A stretch of 64,000 bases of DNA from Lachnospiraceae bacterium (GCA_017546025.1 JAFYYS010000029.1:1-64000), one strand, 5' to 3'. Shown: positions 36,196 to 44,738, counted from the stretch's first letter. Numbers and translations are program-made. Notes: a model not told the origin generated them from the sequence alone.

Positions 36196-36663
36196 CTATA
36201 ATTTGTACTGCATAAAGTTACCATTATGCCGGAATCCGTACGCGGTGTACAGCTTCACGCCCATGTCGGACGCCGTTATCTGGACCGCGCCGCAGCCGTA
36301 CGCTCTCGCCTCTTCCACCACGCGGTGCAGAAGCTCCTTCGCGATGCCCATGCGGCGGTACGCCGGGTCGGTATACATGCTCGAAAGCAGTCCGAGCCGT
36401 CCCGTCGGGCAGCTGAAATACGGCGGCTTTTCGACAAATGACATGCCGCTCGTTCCGACAATCTTATCCCCGTCCATCGCAAGCCATGAGACAAATGTGC
36501 CGTCGGCCATATGGCGATGATAGAAGTCCCGAAGCGCCGCCTCAAGGTCAACCTCCGGCGGAACATTTCCTTCCGAGGTGTATTCCTCCGTAAGCTGCGT
36601 AATCCGCATTTTGATAAATGTTCCGAGCTCCGCTTCGGTCATCTTTTTAAACGTGATAGCCAT
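36196..36663 (-). CDS. GNAT-family acetyltransferase
   Basis: 155 aa, a single GNAT domain: GLLSSMYTDPAYRRMGIAKELLHRVVEEA (motif A), ITASDMGVKLYTAYGFRHN. Start at 36663 (MAITFKKMTEAEL) is the family-like N-terminus; a 23-residue upstream extension is out of character. The ribosome site is weak (GGCGGAAAATGTT). Substrate unknown. Confidence 0.85.
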   Translation of the reverse strand: MAITFKKMTEAELGTFIKMRITQLTEEYTSEGNVPPEVDLEAALRDFYHRHMADGTFVSWLAMDGDKIVGTSGMSFVEKPPYFSCPTGRLGLLSSMYTDPAYRRMGIAKELLHRVVEEARAYGCGAVQITASDMGVKLYTAYGFRHNGNFMQYKL

Positions 36664-36676
36664 AACATTTTCCGCC

Positions 36677-37474
36677 TTAAAACAATTCATCCAATAGGAT
36701 GTAATACTTAATCTTCTCCCAATCGGGCTCAATCCCGAGCTTCTTAAACAGGTCTTCCGGGTGAACGTCCGCGTAATAATGGCCGTACGTGCCGTCGGCG
36801 TTGTGCTTCAGGCTCCGGTAACCGAGTGCGATGTCGTACCAGCGGTCTGCGATTCCGGCGTCACCGAGATCGATGAAGCCGCTCACTTTGCCGTCCTCGA
36901 AAAGGACGTTCGGCAGGCAGAAATCGCCGTGCGCGAATACCGGGTCGGGCACCGGCTTGTGGTCATACAGCCACTGCAGCAGTTCCTCCGGATCCTTGAA
37001 TCCGCCCTCGCCGAAGGTCTCCGGCTCAGCGTCGCTGAGGTCCACCAGATTGTTCTCAATGCGGTACTTTGCTTCCGCGAGTTCCGCATCGAAATCAAAT
37101 GTCTTCGGGCAGTCCGAAATGTCCACGCTCCACAGCATCTTCAATGCTTCCGCAAGAAGCGTTACCAACTCCTCCGGACGCGTCATATAATACTCGTCGC
37201 AAGCCATTCTACCGCGCGCCTTGCTCATCACAAGGTACCGGTAACCGTCCTTCACCCCGGTCGCAAGCACCTTCGGCGTCGGGAGCTTGCCGTCAAGCCA
37301 TTTCATAACCTCGACCATCTGCGCTATGTGCGGGCGCTCCTTCTCAACCTTCAAAACAAGGTCGTCGTAAATCCGCACAAGCGAACCCGATTTGCCGAAA
37401 TCATTGGTTCCGTAGGGCTTGCCCTCTGTTAAACTCCGGATGGATTCCGGAAGATTTTTTATCACATCATCCAT
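36677..37474 (-). CDS. APH(3')-family aminoglycoside phosphotransferase homologue
   Basis: 265 aa, matching the APH(3') length of about 264. Kinase signatures: LVLKVEKE (ATP Lys), HGDFCLPNVLFEDGKVSGFI (Brenner motif with catalytic Asp) and IDLGDAGIADRWYDIALGYR (DFG equivalent), and a C-terminal YYILLDELF close to the family end. It would phosphorylate a sugar hydroxyl of an aminoglycoside or a related compound with ATP; real resistance is untested. GGGAG lies 5 nt before the ATG at 37474. Confidence 0.9.
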   Translation of the reverse strand: MDDVIKNLPESIRSLTEGKPYGTNDFGKSGSLVRIYDDLVLKVEKERPHIAQMVEVMKWLDGKLPTPKVLATGVKDGYRYLVMSKARGRMACDEYYMTRPEELVTLLAEALKMLWSVDISDCPKTFDFDAELAEAKYRIENNLVDLSDAEPETFGEGGFKDPEELLQWLYDHKPVPDPVFAHGDFCLPNVLFEDGKVSGFIDLGDAGIADRWYDIALGYRSLKHNADGTYGHYYADVHPEDLFKKLGIEPDWEKIKYYILLDELF

Positions 37475-37509
37475 ATTCACTCCCGTGACCATGAGGCTTA
37501 CGCCTGCTG

Positions 37510-38313
37510 TCACCTATTCTTGTCATAGCACTCCCAAATCGCGAAGAAATCCGCGCTTTGGTCTTTATACGCGGGGTAAAACTCCGCCGCCAGCCGGTCA
37601 TACGCAAGGGCCGCCGCGCAAAGCTGATCCGCGATTCTTCGAAACGTCGCGTCTCCGCTCCTTGCGGGCATCCGTCCCAGTTCCTTCACATACTCTGCCT
37701 CTTCCGCGTAGCCGTAACGGTGATGGTTGGTTCCGTACTTAAGATCCCTCAGCACCATCTGCATCACCAGCGTCTCGTTGCAGTTCATGTTGGCGAGGTG
37801 CGCACTGATCAGATAATCCTTCCGGTATAGTTTCGCAAGCGCCTGAACCTGCACGAACCAGAACCGCCGGATGTTGGCAAGCGGCCAGTTCGGATTCTCC
37901 TCAATAGGGGGAACTTCACCGAGGTCAAGTTTCACATTTTCCGCATAAACGAAAGAAAAACCGAAGTCGTAACGCATGCCGTTTCGGAAAATGATACGGT
38001 ACATCGAGTTTTCCGGCACAAACATCCACCCGAGCGCGGTCTCCTCGTTTACGCCGAAGCGGTCAATCCGCTTCATATATGCTTCGGGGGTGACGGAGCC
38101 GTCTGAAGGGAGGCGCACGTTAAGGGACATGTCCGTGTCGCTGCAGCAGTCGTGATAACCGATTGCAACGGCTTCCTTTGCGGTTTCGTGTAAATCTCCG
38201 CGCCGGATGGTCACAGTTCTTACCTTAATGCTCTCAATTTCGGGGAGGCGAAATATCGCTTCGCAAAATGACACAAATGAAGACTCCATCTGCTTCTTCG
38301 TCAGAGATATCAT
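37510..38313 (-). CDS. Nucleotidyltransferase-like protein
   Basis: 267 aa. The only signature is YHDCCSDTDMSLNVRL, whose S-D-x-D pattern resembles the metal-binding Asp pair of nucleotidyltransferases such as adenylyltransferases acting on antibiotics. The helical C-terminal half also fits. Several AME-like genes lie beside it, which makes the same role plausible, but I could not place it in a named family. GGAGGG precedes the ATG by 8 nt. GGAAAATGTGAA occurs once in the gene and once in the gap upstream. Confidence 0.65.
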   Translation of the reverse strand: MISLTKKQMESSFVSFCEAIFRLPEIESIKVRTVTIRRGDLHETAKEAVAIGYHDCCSDTDMSLNVRLPSDGSVTPEAYMKRIDRFGVNEETALGWMFVPENSMYRIIFRNGMRYDFGFSFVYAENVKLDLGEVPPIEENPNWPLANIRRFWFVQVQALAKLYRKDYLISAHLANMNCNETLVMQMVLRDLKYGTNHHRYGYAEEAEYVKELGRMPARSGDATFRRIADQLCAAALAYDRLAAEFYPAYKDQSADFFAIWECYDKNR

Positions 38314-38346
38314 CCGCCTTCCCTCCTTTGTTTTTCACATTTTCCC

Positions 38347-38886
38347 CTACAGTTCCAATACCGCAGGCATTTCTTCGCCTTCCTCATAATGTTCGGGAAG
38401 TTCCTTAAATCCGAACGAAAGATAAAGCTTCTTTGCCACCTCATTCTCCGGTTCATAGGAAAGCCAGCAGTACTTCGCCTCTCCCATCGGGAAGGTACGG
38501 CAATACTCAAGCGCAAGCCTAAAGGCTTCCCGGCCGTAGCCGTTTCCCTGGTATCTCCGGTCAATCATGAAACGCCAGATACAATAGTTGTTCCTCAAAA
38601 ACCAATCAGCGCTGGGCTCCGTTCCGTCATCTTCACCGACATCATACCCGATCATAATGAATCCGACAGGTTTCTTGCCCTTATAAATCCCGAGAGGAGC
38701 TACCTGCTTTCCTTCGGATGTCATGCAAACGCAGGCGTGAACAAGGCTGTCCTTATTCCTTGCGACATAATTCTGCTGTTCCTTCTTCACGTGAAGGTTT
38801 ATGATTGCTTCAAAATTGTCCCATGTAATCTTCTCAAAATGCAGTGATTCATCAACTGCTTCCTTAGTCTTCTTATTGTTACTCAT
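38347..38886 (-). CDS. GNAT acetyltransferase, spermine/spermidine-acetyltransferase-like
   Basis: 179 aa. NYCIWRFMIDRRYQGNGYGREAFRLALEY is GNAT motif A in the form seen in BltD/PaiA-like polyamine acetyltransferases; SYEPENEVAKKLYLSFGF follows. Start at 38886 with GGAGGA upstream; the frame stays open further upstream but without domain content. Substrate inferred loosely from family look. Confidence 0.84.
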   Translation of the reverse strand: MSNNKKTKEAVDESLHFEKITWDNFEAIINLHVKKEQQNYVARNKDSLVHACVCMTSEGKQVAPLGIYKGKKPVGFIMIGYDVGEDDGTEPSADWFLRNNYCIWRFMIDRRYQGNGYGREAFRLALEYCRTFPMGEAKYCWLSYEPENEVAKKLYLSFGFKELPEHYEEGEEMPAVLEL

Positions 38887-38921
38887 ATAATCCTCCTCCG
38901 CCCGAATCAGGCGGTTTCTTC

Positions 38922-39926
38922 TTATAAATCCACTCCGATGCCCGCGTAGGGAATATGTTCGGTAAGACACGTCGCGTAATCCTCTATATCCTCCGGATCC
39001 ACGTCCTCCCCTTCTCTTGCGGCGCATTCAAACTCATCCACAACGCCCTCGATTAGCACCATATCGATGAAGAGCGGCAGTTTCGAAAGCAGCTCCTCCG
39101 ATACTCCGGTTTCGCTCCGGTAGCCTTCAAGGATTGTCGCAAAATACACGTCCTTCATATACCGGAGACGTTCCTCGCCGCTTTGCATCCACTGACACCA
39201 GCCGACACCGTGCGTCCACAGATGCGCAAGGTCGAACATATACCAGCAGTTGATGCAGTTATCGAAGTCAAATGTGACGATGTCACCATTTGTCATATCC
39301 ACATGATAGTTCCCGTCGCTGAAGTCAAAATGCACGAGACCGTAACTCTCCGCATCCATCGGAAGCGTGGCAAATGCGACGAGTCTTTCCGCTATCGCAG
39401 CCTTCAGCTCCGCATACTCGTCGGATATTACCGTGTTGATACAATCCATATTGTATTTGTCAAAGTATTCCGCTCTGCGGTGTGTCGGCTTGTAAACCTT
39501 TGAAAGCCGGTGAATCGCGCCGATCGTCTTACCCATGTTGTAAAACAGCTCGGTTAAAGGCGCTCCCTCGCGGTAACGGTAGCCGTTATCGGAAAGAAGC
39601 ATTCCCTTTGCGTACTCGAAAAGGCTTACGAAGACGGTTTCTCCGTCCGCGCTGAAGTTCTCCACGAGCCGCCCGTTCTTCGACGGTACCACGTCCGCTA
39701 CGGACGCCCCATTGGCCGCAAGATAATGCACAAATTCGGTCTCCGCGAGGTATTCTTCCTCCGTGCGGTCACCTGTTGCCGAGATACGAAGCACATACTT
39801 CTTCTCACCGTCAAGCGTGCAGATATAAATCAGATTGCGGCCGCCCTCACGACCGGGAGCCGCATGAAACTCATAACCATTCAGTTCGTATAAATCTTTA
39901 GCTTTGTTAAGATAATCCGTTTTGAT
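38922..39926 (-). CDS. APH-family small-molecule kinase lacking a canonical start codon
   Basis: Kinase fold with LVHFDFSDGNYHVDMTNGDI and TFDFDNCINCWYMFDLAH (catalytic and metal Asp), as in aminoglycoside/homoserine-kinase-like phosphotransferases. The conserved N-terminal lobe is fully readable (DYLNKAKDLYELNGYEFH, APGREGGRNLIYICTLDG), but there is no ATG, GTG or TTG before it; GGAGG occurs at about 39927-39931 and the next codons are ATC AAA ACG. The first standard start in frame is GTG at 39794, which would remove the lobe. The frame is continuous with the upstream kinase across one TGA (39951-39953). It may start at a rare codon, be made by readthrough, or be a damaged gene. I place the 5' end at the ATC by homology. 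Confidence 0.7.
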   Translation of the reverse strand: MKTDYLNKAKDLYELNGYEFHAAPGREGGRNLIYICTLDGEKKYVLRISATGDRTEEEYLAETEFVHYLAANGASVADVVPSKNGRLVENFSADGETVFVSLFEYAKGMLLSDNGYRYREGAPLTELFYNMGKTIGAIHRLSKVYKPTHRRAEYFDKYNMDCINTVISDEYAELKAAIAERLVAFATLPMDAESYGLVHFDFSDGNYHVDMTNGDIVTFDFDNCINCWYMFDLAHLWTHGVGWCQWMQSGEERLRYMKDVYFATILEGYRSETGVSEELLSKLPLFIDMVLIEGVVDEFECAAREGEDVDPEDIEDYATCLTEHIPYAGIGVDL

Positions 39927-39950
39927 ATCCTCCGTATTCTGCGGTCCGGG

Positions 39951-40736
39951 TCACATACTCCCGAGAACCGCGTCCAAATCATAGTTTTTTGATTTCAGAA
40001 TCACTGCCTGCTGCGGAAAAACCTCCGTCAAGATCCGCTTCTCCACTGCCATGCGGTGTTCCAGATGCTTCACCAGTCCGTCAAAACCTTTCAACCCACA
40101 GCGTCTGCCGTGCGGACTGTCTTCAAGGAATCCGACCATCAGCGGGAACCACATTTCGACGCCGTTCGCGTCCACCCGTTCCTTGCGGATAACCCGAAGT
40201 GATTCGGCAAGGTCTTCTGCCTCAAGATACAGAATCCGGAAATCCCGCACGTTCATCACGCTCTTAAGCTTTGTGAAAAATGCGACGATTTCTTCGTCGG
40301 TCATCTCATAAAACAGAATCTGGTTCTCCACGATGTTTTGAAACAGCGAGCACTCGAAGATTGCTTTGTCGCCGTCCCAGGCTGCGTAGCGTCTGAGGAT
40401 GATTTCCTCAAATTGCGCCCGGTCCAGCCGGTTGTTGTAAATCTCGTACTGCTCAAGGTCCTTATGGAACCCCGGCACATCGGTAATGATTCTTGTATAA
40501 GTGACGATCCGCCGGTCACCTTCCGTATGCGTGTTTGCAATGATCTCCTCACGGAGTCTGTCATATTTGGCAAGCACCGACTCGTACTGCGCCTCAGTCA
40601 GATAAGCGCACCAGGCGAGTTCCACCGGGTTGTAATCGCCCTCGCGACAGACCCGGTAATCCGGAAGATGTTCCGCAAGCCGTCCAACCAGCGTGCTTTT
40701 GCCCGCTCCCTGGACGCCTTCCACGAAATAATTCAT
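39951..40736 (-). CDS. P-loop nucleoside/nucleotide-kinase-like protein
   Basis: 261 aa. The N-terminal Walker A MNYFVEGVQGAGKSTLVGRL is of the deoxynucleoside/thymidylate-kinase type, with a later ECSLFQNIVENQIL region and RVIRKERVD as the lid Arg. The acceptor substrate is unknown. The ATG at 40736 is preceded by AGAGGTGATT. Downstream it stops with ATG TGA, and the same frame continues as an APH kinase. Promoter and operator candidate at 40792-40841. Confidence 0.82.
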   Translation of the reverse strand: MNYFVEGVQGAGKSTLVGRLAEHLPDYRVCREGDYNPVELAWCAYLTEAQYESVLAKYDRLREEIIANTHTEGDRRIVTYTRIITDVPGFHKDLEQYEIYNNRLDRAQFEEIILRRYAAWDGDKAIFECSLFQNIVENQILFYEMTDEEIVAFFTKLKSVMNVRDFRILYLEAEDLAESLRVIRKERVDANGVEMWFPLMVGFLEDSPHGRRCGLKGFDGLVKHLEHRMAVEKRILTEVFPQQAVILKSKNYDLDAVLGSM

Positions 40737-40791
40737 GAGTGAATCACCTCTTTTCGAAGCATTTCCGCAGAGGTCTCTCCGGCGCATTCAA

Positions 40792-40841
40792 TTCTACAGC
40801 AGTAGAACGCATATCATATCAACCCTGCGAAACCTCTGCAA
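40792..40841 (-). promoter_or_regulatory. Promoter with overlapping TTCTAC-N4-GTAGAA operator candidate
   Basis: Minus strand TTGCAG (40836-40841), 17-nt spacer, TATGAT (40813-40818). The inverted repeat TTCTAC/GTAGAA (40792-40807) falls at the predicted start site. The same palindrome occurs inside gpmI (7583-7598) and partly at 31897-31912. Drives the kinase at 39951-40736. Confidence 0.6.
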
Positions 40842-40850
40842 AAGCTTTTT

Positions 40851-41987
40851 CTACTGCAATTCCTTTACGTAAAGACGGTCGGTTCCGCCTCCGTAATTCA
40901 CGATATCCTTAAGATACCGGTATCCGTAACGCTCATAAAGCCCCGTGTACTCGGTCGGGATGTAGGTCTTCGTAAAGCCCTGCTCCTTCGCGTACGCGTT
41001 GGCCTTCTCAATCAGCTTTTCGCTGATGCGCTGGCCGCGGTACGGTGTCTCAACAAACACACAGGATACCCACGGGAAGATGTCCGGAAGCGGATAATAA
41101 TCCTCCTTAAGAAGCGAAGTCATTCCGACAATCCTGCCATCCTTCACTGCTGCGAACATCGTCTCCCAATCGGTGAACTGCCAGTCACGGACCAGCCCGG
41201 CGATGTGCTCGCGAACCTCGGTCCAGGAACAGTTCTCCACGAAGTGAAGGAACTCTTCCGCGAAGGGTGTACCCTTTTCCACCTTGACAATGGTCAGTTC
41301 GTTTCCTGCTCCGGCGGCTTTGCCTTCACCGCTTTTTTCGGGCATCTCAAGCCCGAAATGCTTCGCAGTCCGTTCTACGGTCTCCTCAACACTCAGCCCG
41401 TCGCCGCGGTCCACGAAAAAGTAGCCGCTTGCTTTGACATCCTCATAGTACTTCGCATTTAACGACATGAGCGTCTCGTTACAGGTTGCCTTTGCCGCCT
41501 CGAAATCGGTCGCGCTGTGAATGAAATCGCTGAAGCCCTGATGATCGGGGCGGTTGCAGTACTCGTCCACAAGGTTGACCGGCTTCTTGATCATGAATGC
41601 GATATGCGACGGGTCGGTTACCATCGCCGCCTGCTCAAGTGTAAGGTGGCAGTCACAGAGAATCGGCTGATCCTTCGAAAGCCTCATCAGGTCAAGCAGG
41701 ATGAAGTCAAGCTGCTCTCTTGTGTTCTGAAGAAGCCACGCCTTGTACTCTTCTACACTCCGTCCGAAGAATTCGTCCGCATTGCGGAAGTCCCTGTTCA
41801 TCGCCGGCTGGAAGGCCGGATCGGACATGGCCTGATGCTCCGGGAAACGCTCGTCAATGTCGTACACCGGGATATTGAATCTCTTTGCGAGTGCCCGCGA
41901 AACGGTCGTCTTGCCGCCGCACGGCGTGCCCGCGATAAAATAAACATTCTTTAAATACTGTTTGATTATATTGTCTTGGAATATCAT
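40851..41987 (-). CDS. P-loop kinase fused to GNAT acetyltransferase
   Basis: 378 aa. Residues 1-220: P-loop kinase with YFIAGTPCGGKTTVSRALA and PVYDIDERFPEH, a small-molecule or tRNA-kinase-like fold. A flexible linker (EKSGEGKAAGAGNE) follows. Residues 238-378: GNAT with CVFVETPYRGQRISEKLIEKA and TGLYERYGYRYLKDI. The fusion suggests ATP-dependent activation and acetylation of one molecule, but neither substrate is known. AAAGGAG precedes the ATG. Confidence 0.88.
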   Translation of the reverse strand: MIFQDNIIKQYLKNVYFIAGTPCGGKTTVSRALAKRFNIPVYDIDERFPEHQAMSDPAFQPAMNRDFRNADEFFGRSVEEYKAWLLQNTREQLDFILLDLMRLSKDQPILCDCHLTLEQAAMVTDPSHIAFMIKKPVNLVDEYCNRPDHQGFSDFIHSATDFEAAKATCNETLMSLNAKYYEDVKASGYFFVDRGDGLSVEETVERTAKHFGLEMPEKSGEGKAAGAGNELTIVKVEKGTPFAEEFLHFVENCSWTEVREHIAGLVRDWQFTDWETMFAAVKDGRIVGMTSLLKEDYYPLPDIFPWVSCVFVETPYRGQRISEKLIEKANAYAKEQGFTKTYIPTEYTGLYERYGYRYLKDIVNYGGGTDRLYVKELQ

Positions 41988-42154
41988 TGTTTTTCTCCTT
42001 TTGATTTCATAGTTTCAACGTCTTTCGGGCATGAAACCATCCATCAACGGTCTCATGCAACTAGATATTCCGAAGTCTTAAAAATGCCACCATTTCCATC
42101 ATCCTTTCCGTTATGCCGAAACTGTCCGGCTGTGTATCATTTGCCATGTATGGT

Positions 42155-42859
42155 TCAGCTCTTACGCTCTCTCGAGCCGGTCTGGCCTTCCTCCATCGCG
42201 TTCAGATGCCGTGCGTCAATCGCATATTCAAGAAGCGGCATCGAAAGCATGCCGGGCCTTCGGTCGAACCGAAGCACCGTGATGCACGTGTGCGGAATGT
42301 GTCCGAACATCATGCAGGCATGCGGGAACGAAAGATTCAGAACATGCGACAGAAGCGCTGTCGAAGAACCGCCGTGGCTGAAGAGGACAAATGTTTTCTT
42401 CTCATCGTCTTCGTTCGTGCAGCGGTAGTAAAGTCCCTCGCGCTTATATCCGAGCGACGCAAGCCACTCATCCACGCCGGCAATGACCGAATCCACATCG
42501 ACCGTTGCCGTATTGTCGGCAAAGTCTTCGAATTCACGCCACTTGGGATCCCGAAGGTCCACGCCCTCATGCATCAGCTTGCCGGAACAGATCCACGGAT
42601 TGCCTTTTCGAAACAGGTCCTCAAGGCACCCGAAACGGATCTCTTTCATGAAGTCAAGCGTCTCAATTTCCTTAAGCCCGGAAAGCTCCGCGAACGGCTG
42701 CGCCGTCTGCTGCGCGCGTCCCTGCGGCGAACAGTAAATCTTCTGAATGCCTTCCTCCATCAGCCGCTTGGCGACTGTTTCCGCCTGTCTGTGTCCAAGC
42801 TCCGTCAGGCAGTCCAAAGCATAATCCGGATCTCCGTGACGCACCAAAATCAACCTCAT
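42155..42859 (-). CDS. Histidine phosphatase superfamily protein
   Basis: 234 aa. RLILVRHGDPDYALD begins with the catalytic RHG; the second His is in FVLFSHGGSSTALL. Resembles small phosphatases of the phosphoglycerate-mutase/CobC type; substrate unknown. The 167-bp gap to the kinase-GNAT gene downstream shows no clear terminator or promoter. Confidence 0.87.
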   Translation of the reverse strand: MRLILVRHGDPDYALDCLTELGHRQAETVAKRLMEEGIQKIYCSPQGRAQQTAQPFAELSGLKEIETLDFMKEIRFGCLEDLFRKGNPWICSGKLMHEGVDLRDPKWREFEDFADNTATVDVDSVIAGVDEWLASLGYKREGLYYRCTNEDDEKKTFVLFSHGGSSTALLSHVLNLSFPHACMMFGHIPHTCITVLRFDRRPGMLSMPLLEYAIDARHLNAMEEGQTGSRERKS

Positions 42860-42902
42860 CTAAATGTCCTCGCGTTTCCTATTTTCAGGTAAGTACTCTG
42901 TC

Positions 42903-43532
42903 TTACAAATCAACATACACGCTTACATAAGGCACCTTCACAGGCTGGCCCTCCTCGAAGATGAACTTCGTAACACCGCCTGAGTGCCCGAAGAAACGCC
43001 AGCGGCGGGACTCTTCAAACCCGCAGCCCATCAGCATGGCATTCAGAAAACCGAGTGCCCCGCCGTGTGACACAACAAGAATGTGCTCTTCCGGGCTTTC
43101 TAAGATTTCCTTACAGAAAGGCTCAAGCCTCTGCCACATTTCCGCATCGCACTCGGAACCTTCAAACGAGCGGAAATACGGGTCATAAACCTTCGGCCAC
43201 GGTTTCGCATGCTCGTTTGCCCACTCGCGGGACTTACCGTTGCCTTCGCCGAGATTCAGCTCGCGGATGACATTCGTCTGAAGAAATCGGGCTTCCGGAA
43301 TGTGAAGCGTTTCATTGATTCCCTCCGCAGTCTGCAGCGCCCGGTTCAAATCGGACGTATACAAAAGCCAGCTGTCATCGCAATGCTCGCGCGTTGCAAG
43401 CCAGCGTCCGATTGCGCGTGCCTGCTCCCTGCCGAGCTCCGTCAGATTCCAGTTTCCCTGTGCGCCGATATAGCCGTTCACATGATGCTCCGACTGTGTG
43501 TGCTGCACGGTAATGATTGTTTTTTTCGCCAT
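42903..43532 (-). CDS. Histidine phosphatase family protein with QHT in place of RHG
   Basis: 209 aa. Same fold as the neighbour, but the N-terminal catalytic box reads ITVQHTQSEHH: the phosphate-binding Arg is replaced by Gln while the nucleophile His is kept. The distal ILVVSHGGALGFLN is intact. I recall this as a recurring subfamily in Firmicutes rather than a broken gene. The tandem pair (43-bp gap) probably arose by duplication or joint selection. GGGGAATC lies upstream of the ATG. Confidence 0.84.
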   Translation of the reverse strand: MAKKTIITVQHTQSEHHVNGYIGAQGNWNLTELGREQARAIGRWLATREHCDDSWLLYTSDLNRALQTAEGINETLHIPEARFLQTNVIRELNLGEGNGKSREWANEHAKPWPKVYDPYFRSFEGSECDAEMWQRLEPFCKEILESPEEHILVVSHGGALGFLNAMLMGCGFEESRRWRFFGHSGGVTKFIFEEGQPVKVPYVSVYVDL

Positions 43533-43577
43533 GATTCCCCTCCGCTGTTTTATTCTTTCATCAGACTACGATGTGTC

Positions 43578-44687
43578 CTATGCTTCCCTCACGAATCCTT
43601 TGTTGTTCCACTGCACGACTGTTTTGTAGCCGAGCTTTTCGTACCACTTCCATTCGAAGGTGTAATGGATATACCCGTAATCGTAGAGTTCTTCCTTAAG
43701 AATCTGCGTCACCTTGCCAACCATGGAAAGCCCGATTCCCCGGTTTCTGTACTCCGGAACCGTCCCGACACATCCGGGTCCGCCGATCTTCCACTTCATG
43801 CCGTTCACGGTATGCTCGCCGAAATCTTCAATCATGCAGAAGCTTGCAATCTTTCCGTCCACGAAACCGCAATAGACACGCGTTTCCTTCGAAAAGAGCG
43901 GAACCCAGCCCGGAATCACCTTTCCGACTGCCTCAAGCAGCTCGTCAAAATCTCCGGTGTAGAACCCGAATGTCACATTTTCCGGGAAGGCTTTTTGATA
44001 GCGTTCCGCGTCATACTCCTGAAGCCGTAGCATCTGCTCCGCTGCAACCCACTCGTTCGGAATCTGTTTCACATAATCCCGTTCGAAGAAGCCCGGCTTA
44101 ATCTCAAGAAACAGCTTCTCGTACTGCTCAGGCGTAACCGTGTCGCTTCGAAGCACCGAGTAATACGCGGTGTCATGAAGTCCGAGGTTGTTCTTCTTCG
44201 CGCCCCGCAGAATTCCGTCAAAGTGCATGCCGGCTTTCTGCATCACACGGCCCGATTTCGCGTTTCGAAGGTCATGCGTTGCGTAGACACGCATCAGGTC
44301 GCTTTCTCCGTCAAAAAGGTACTTGATTACGGCCCGAAGCGCCTCCGGCATGATGCCCTGTCCCCAGTATTTCTTTCCGAGGCAGTAGCCGATTTCGTAA
44401 GAGCATGTCCGCTCGTCACGCTCGACTACCGCGATGTTTCCGATGACACGGTCATCGCCCTTTACGGTGATGCCCCAGTTGTATGTCTTTCCGTCCTCAT
44501 AGAACGAAACCCACTTCTCAAGGAGGCCTCTCGTGAAATCAACGCTTTCGTGCGTCGGCCAGCTTAAAAACCGCGTAACCTCCGGGTCGGAAGCCCAGTT
44601 CTCATACATGTCTTCGGCGTCCTCCACCGTATATCTGCGAAGAATCAGCCGCTCTGTCTCTATTGTCTTGGTACCGATAGTATTCAT
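43578..44687 (-). CDS. Tandem GNAT acetyltransferase
   Basis: 369 aa with two GNAT domains. Domain 1 (1-175) is RimJ/RimL-like: TIETERLILRRYTVEDAEDM, EIGYCLGKKYWGQGIMPEAL. Domain 2 (195-369): GGPGCVGTVPEYRNRGIGLSMVG, FEWKWYEKLGYKT. The start at 44687 lacks a nearby ribosome site; GGAGG lies about 27 nt upstream and an AAGGGG/CCCCTT hairpin sits between. Own extended -10 promoter at 44739. Confidence 0.85.
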   Translation of the reverse strand: MNTIGTKTIETERLILRRYTVEDAEDMYENWASDPEVTRFLSWPTHESVDFTRGLLEKWVSFYEDGKTYNWGITVKGDDRVIGNIAVVERDERTCSYEIGYCLGKKYWGQGIMPEALRAVIKYLFDGESDLMRVYATHDLRNAKSGRVMQKAGMHFDGILRGAKKNNLGLHDTAYYSVLRSDTVTPEQYEKLFLEIKPGFFERDYVKQIPNEWVAAEQMLRLQEYDAERYQKAFPENVTFGFYTGDFDELLEAVGKVIPGWVPLFSKETRVYCGFVDGKIASFCMIEDFGEHTVNGMKWKIGGPGCVGTVPEYRNRGIGLSMVGKVTQILKEELYDYGYIHYTFEWKWYEKLGYKTVVQWNNKGFVREA

Positions 44688-44696
44688 GTCATTTCC

Positions 44697-44712
44697 AAGG
44701 GGTGCACCCCTT
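44697..44712. repeat. Perfect palindrome before the tandem-GNAT gene
   Basis: AAGGGGTGCACCCCTT, 16 bp, between the promoter and the start codon. As RNA it would fold between GGAGG and the ATG. It may be an operator or a spacer hairpin. Confidence 0.6.
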
Positions 44713-44738
44713 ATCCTCCTGTTTTGCCCATTTGATTT

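Noticed and set aside
40792-40807. LexA/SOS box
   Set aside because: TTCTAC-N4-GTAGAA does not match the Gram-positive LexA consensus GAAC-N4-GTTC.
10455-44687. Integron cassette array
   Set aside because: Gene content is similar, but there are no attC-like inverted repeats between genes and no integrase; many gaps are under 20 bp.
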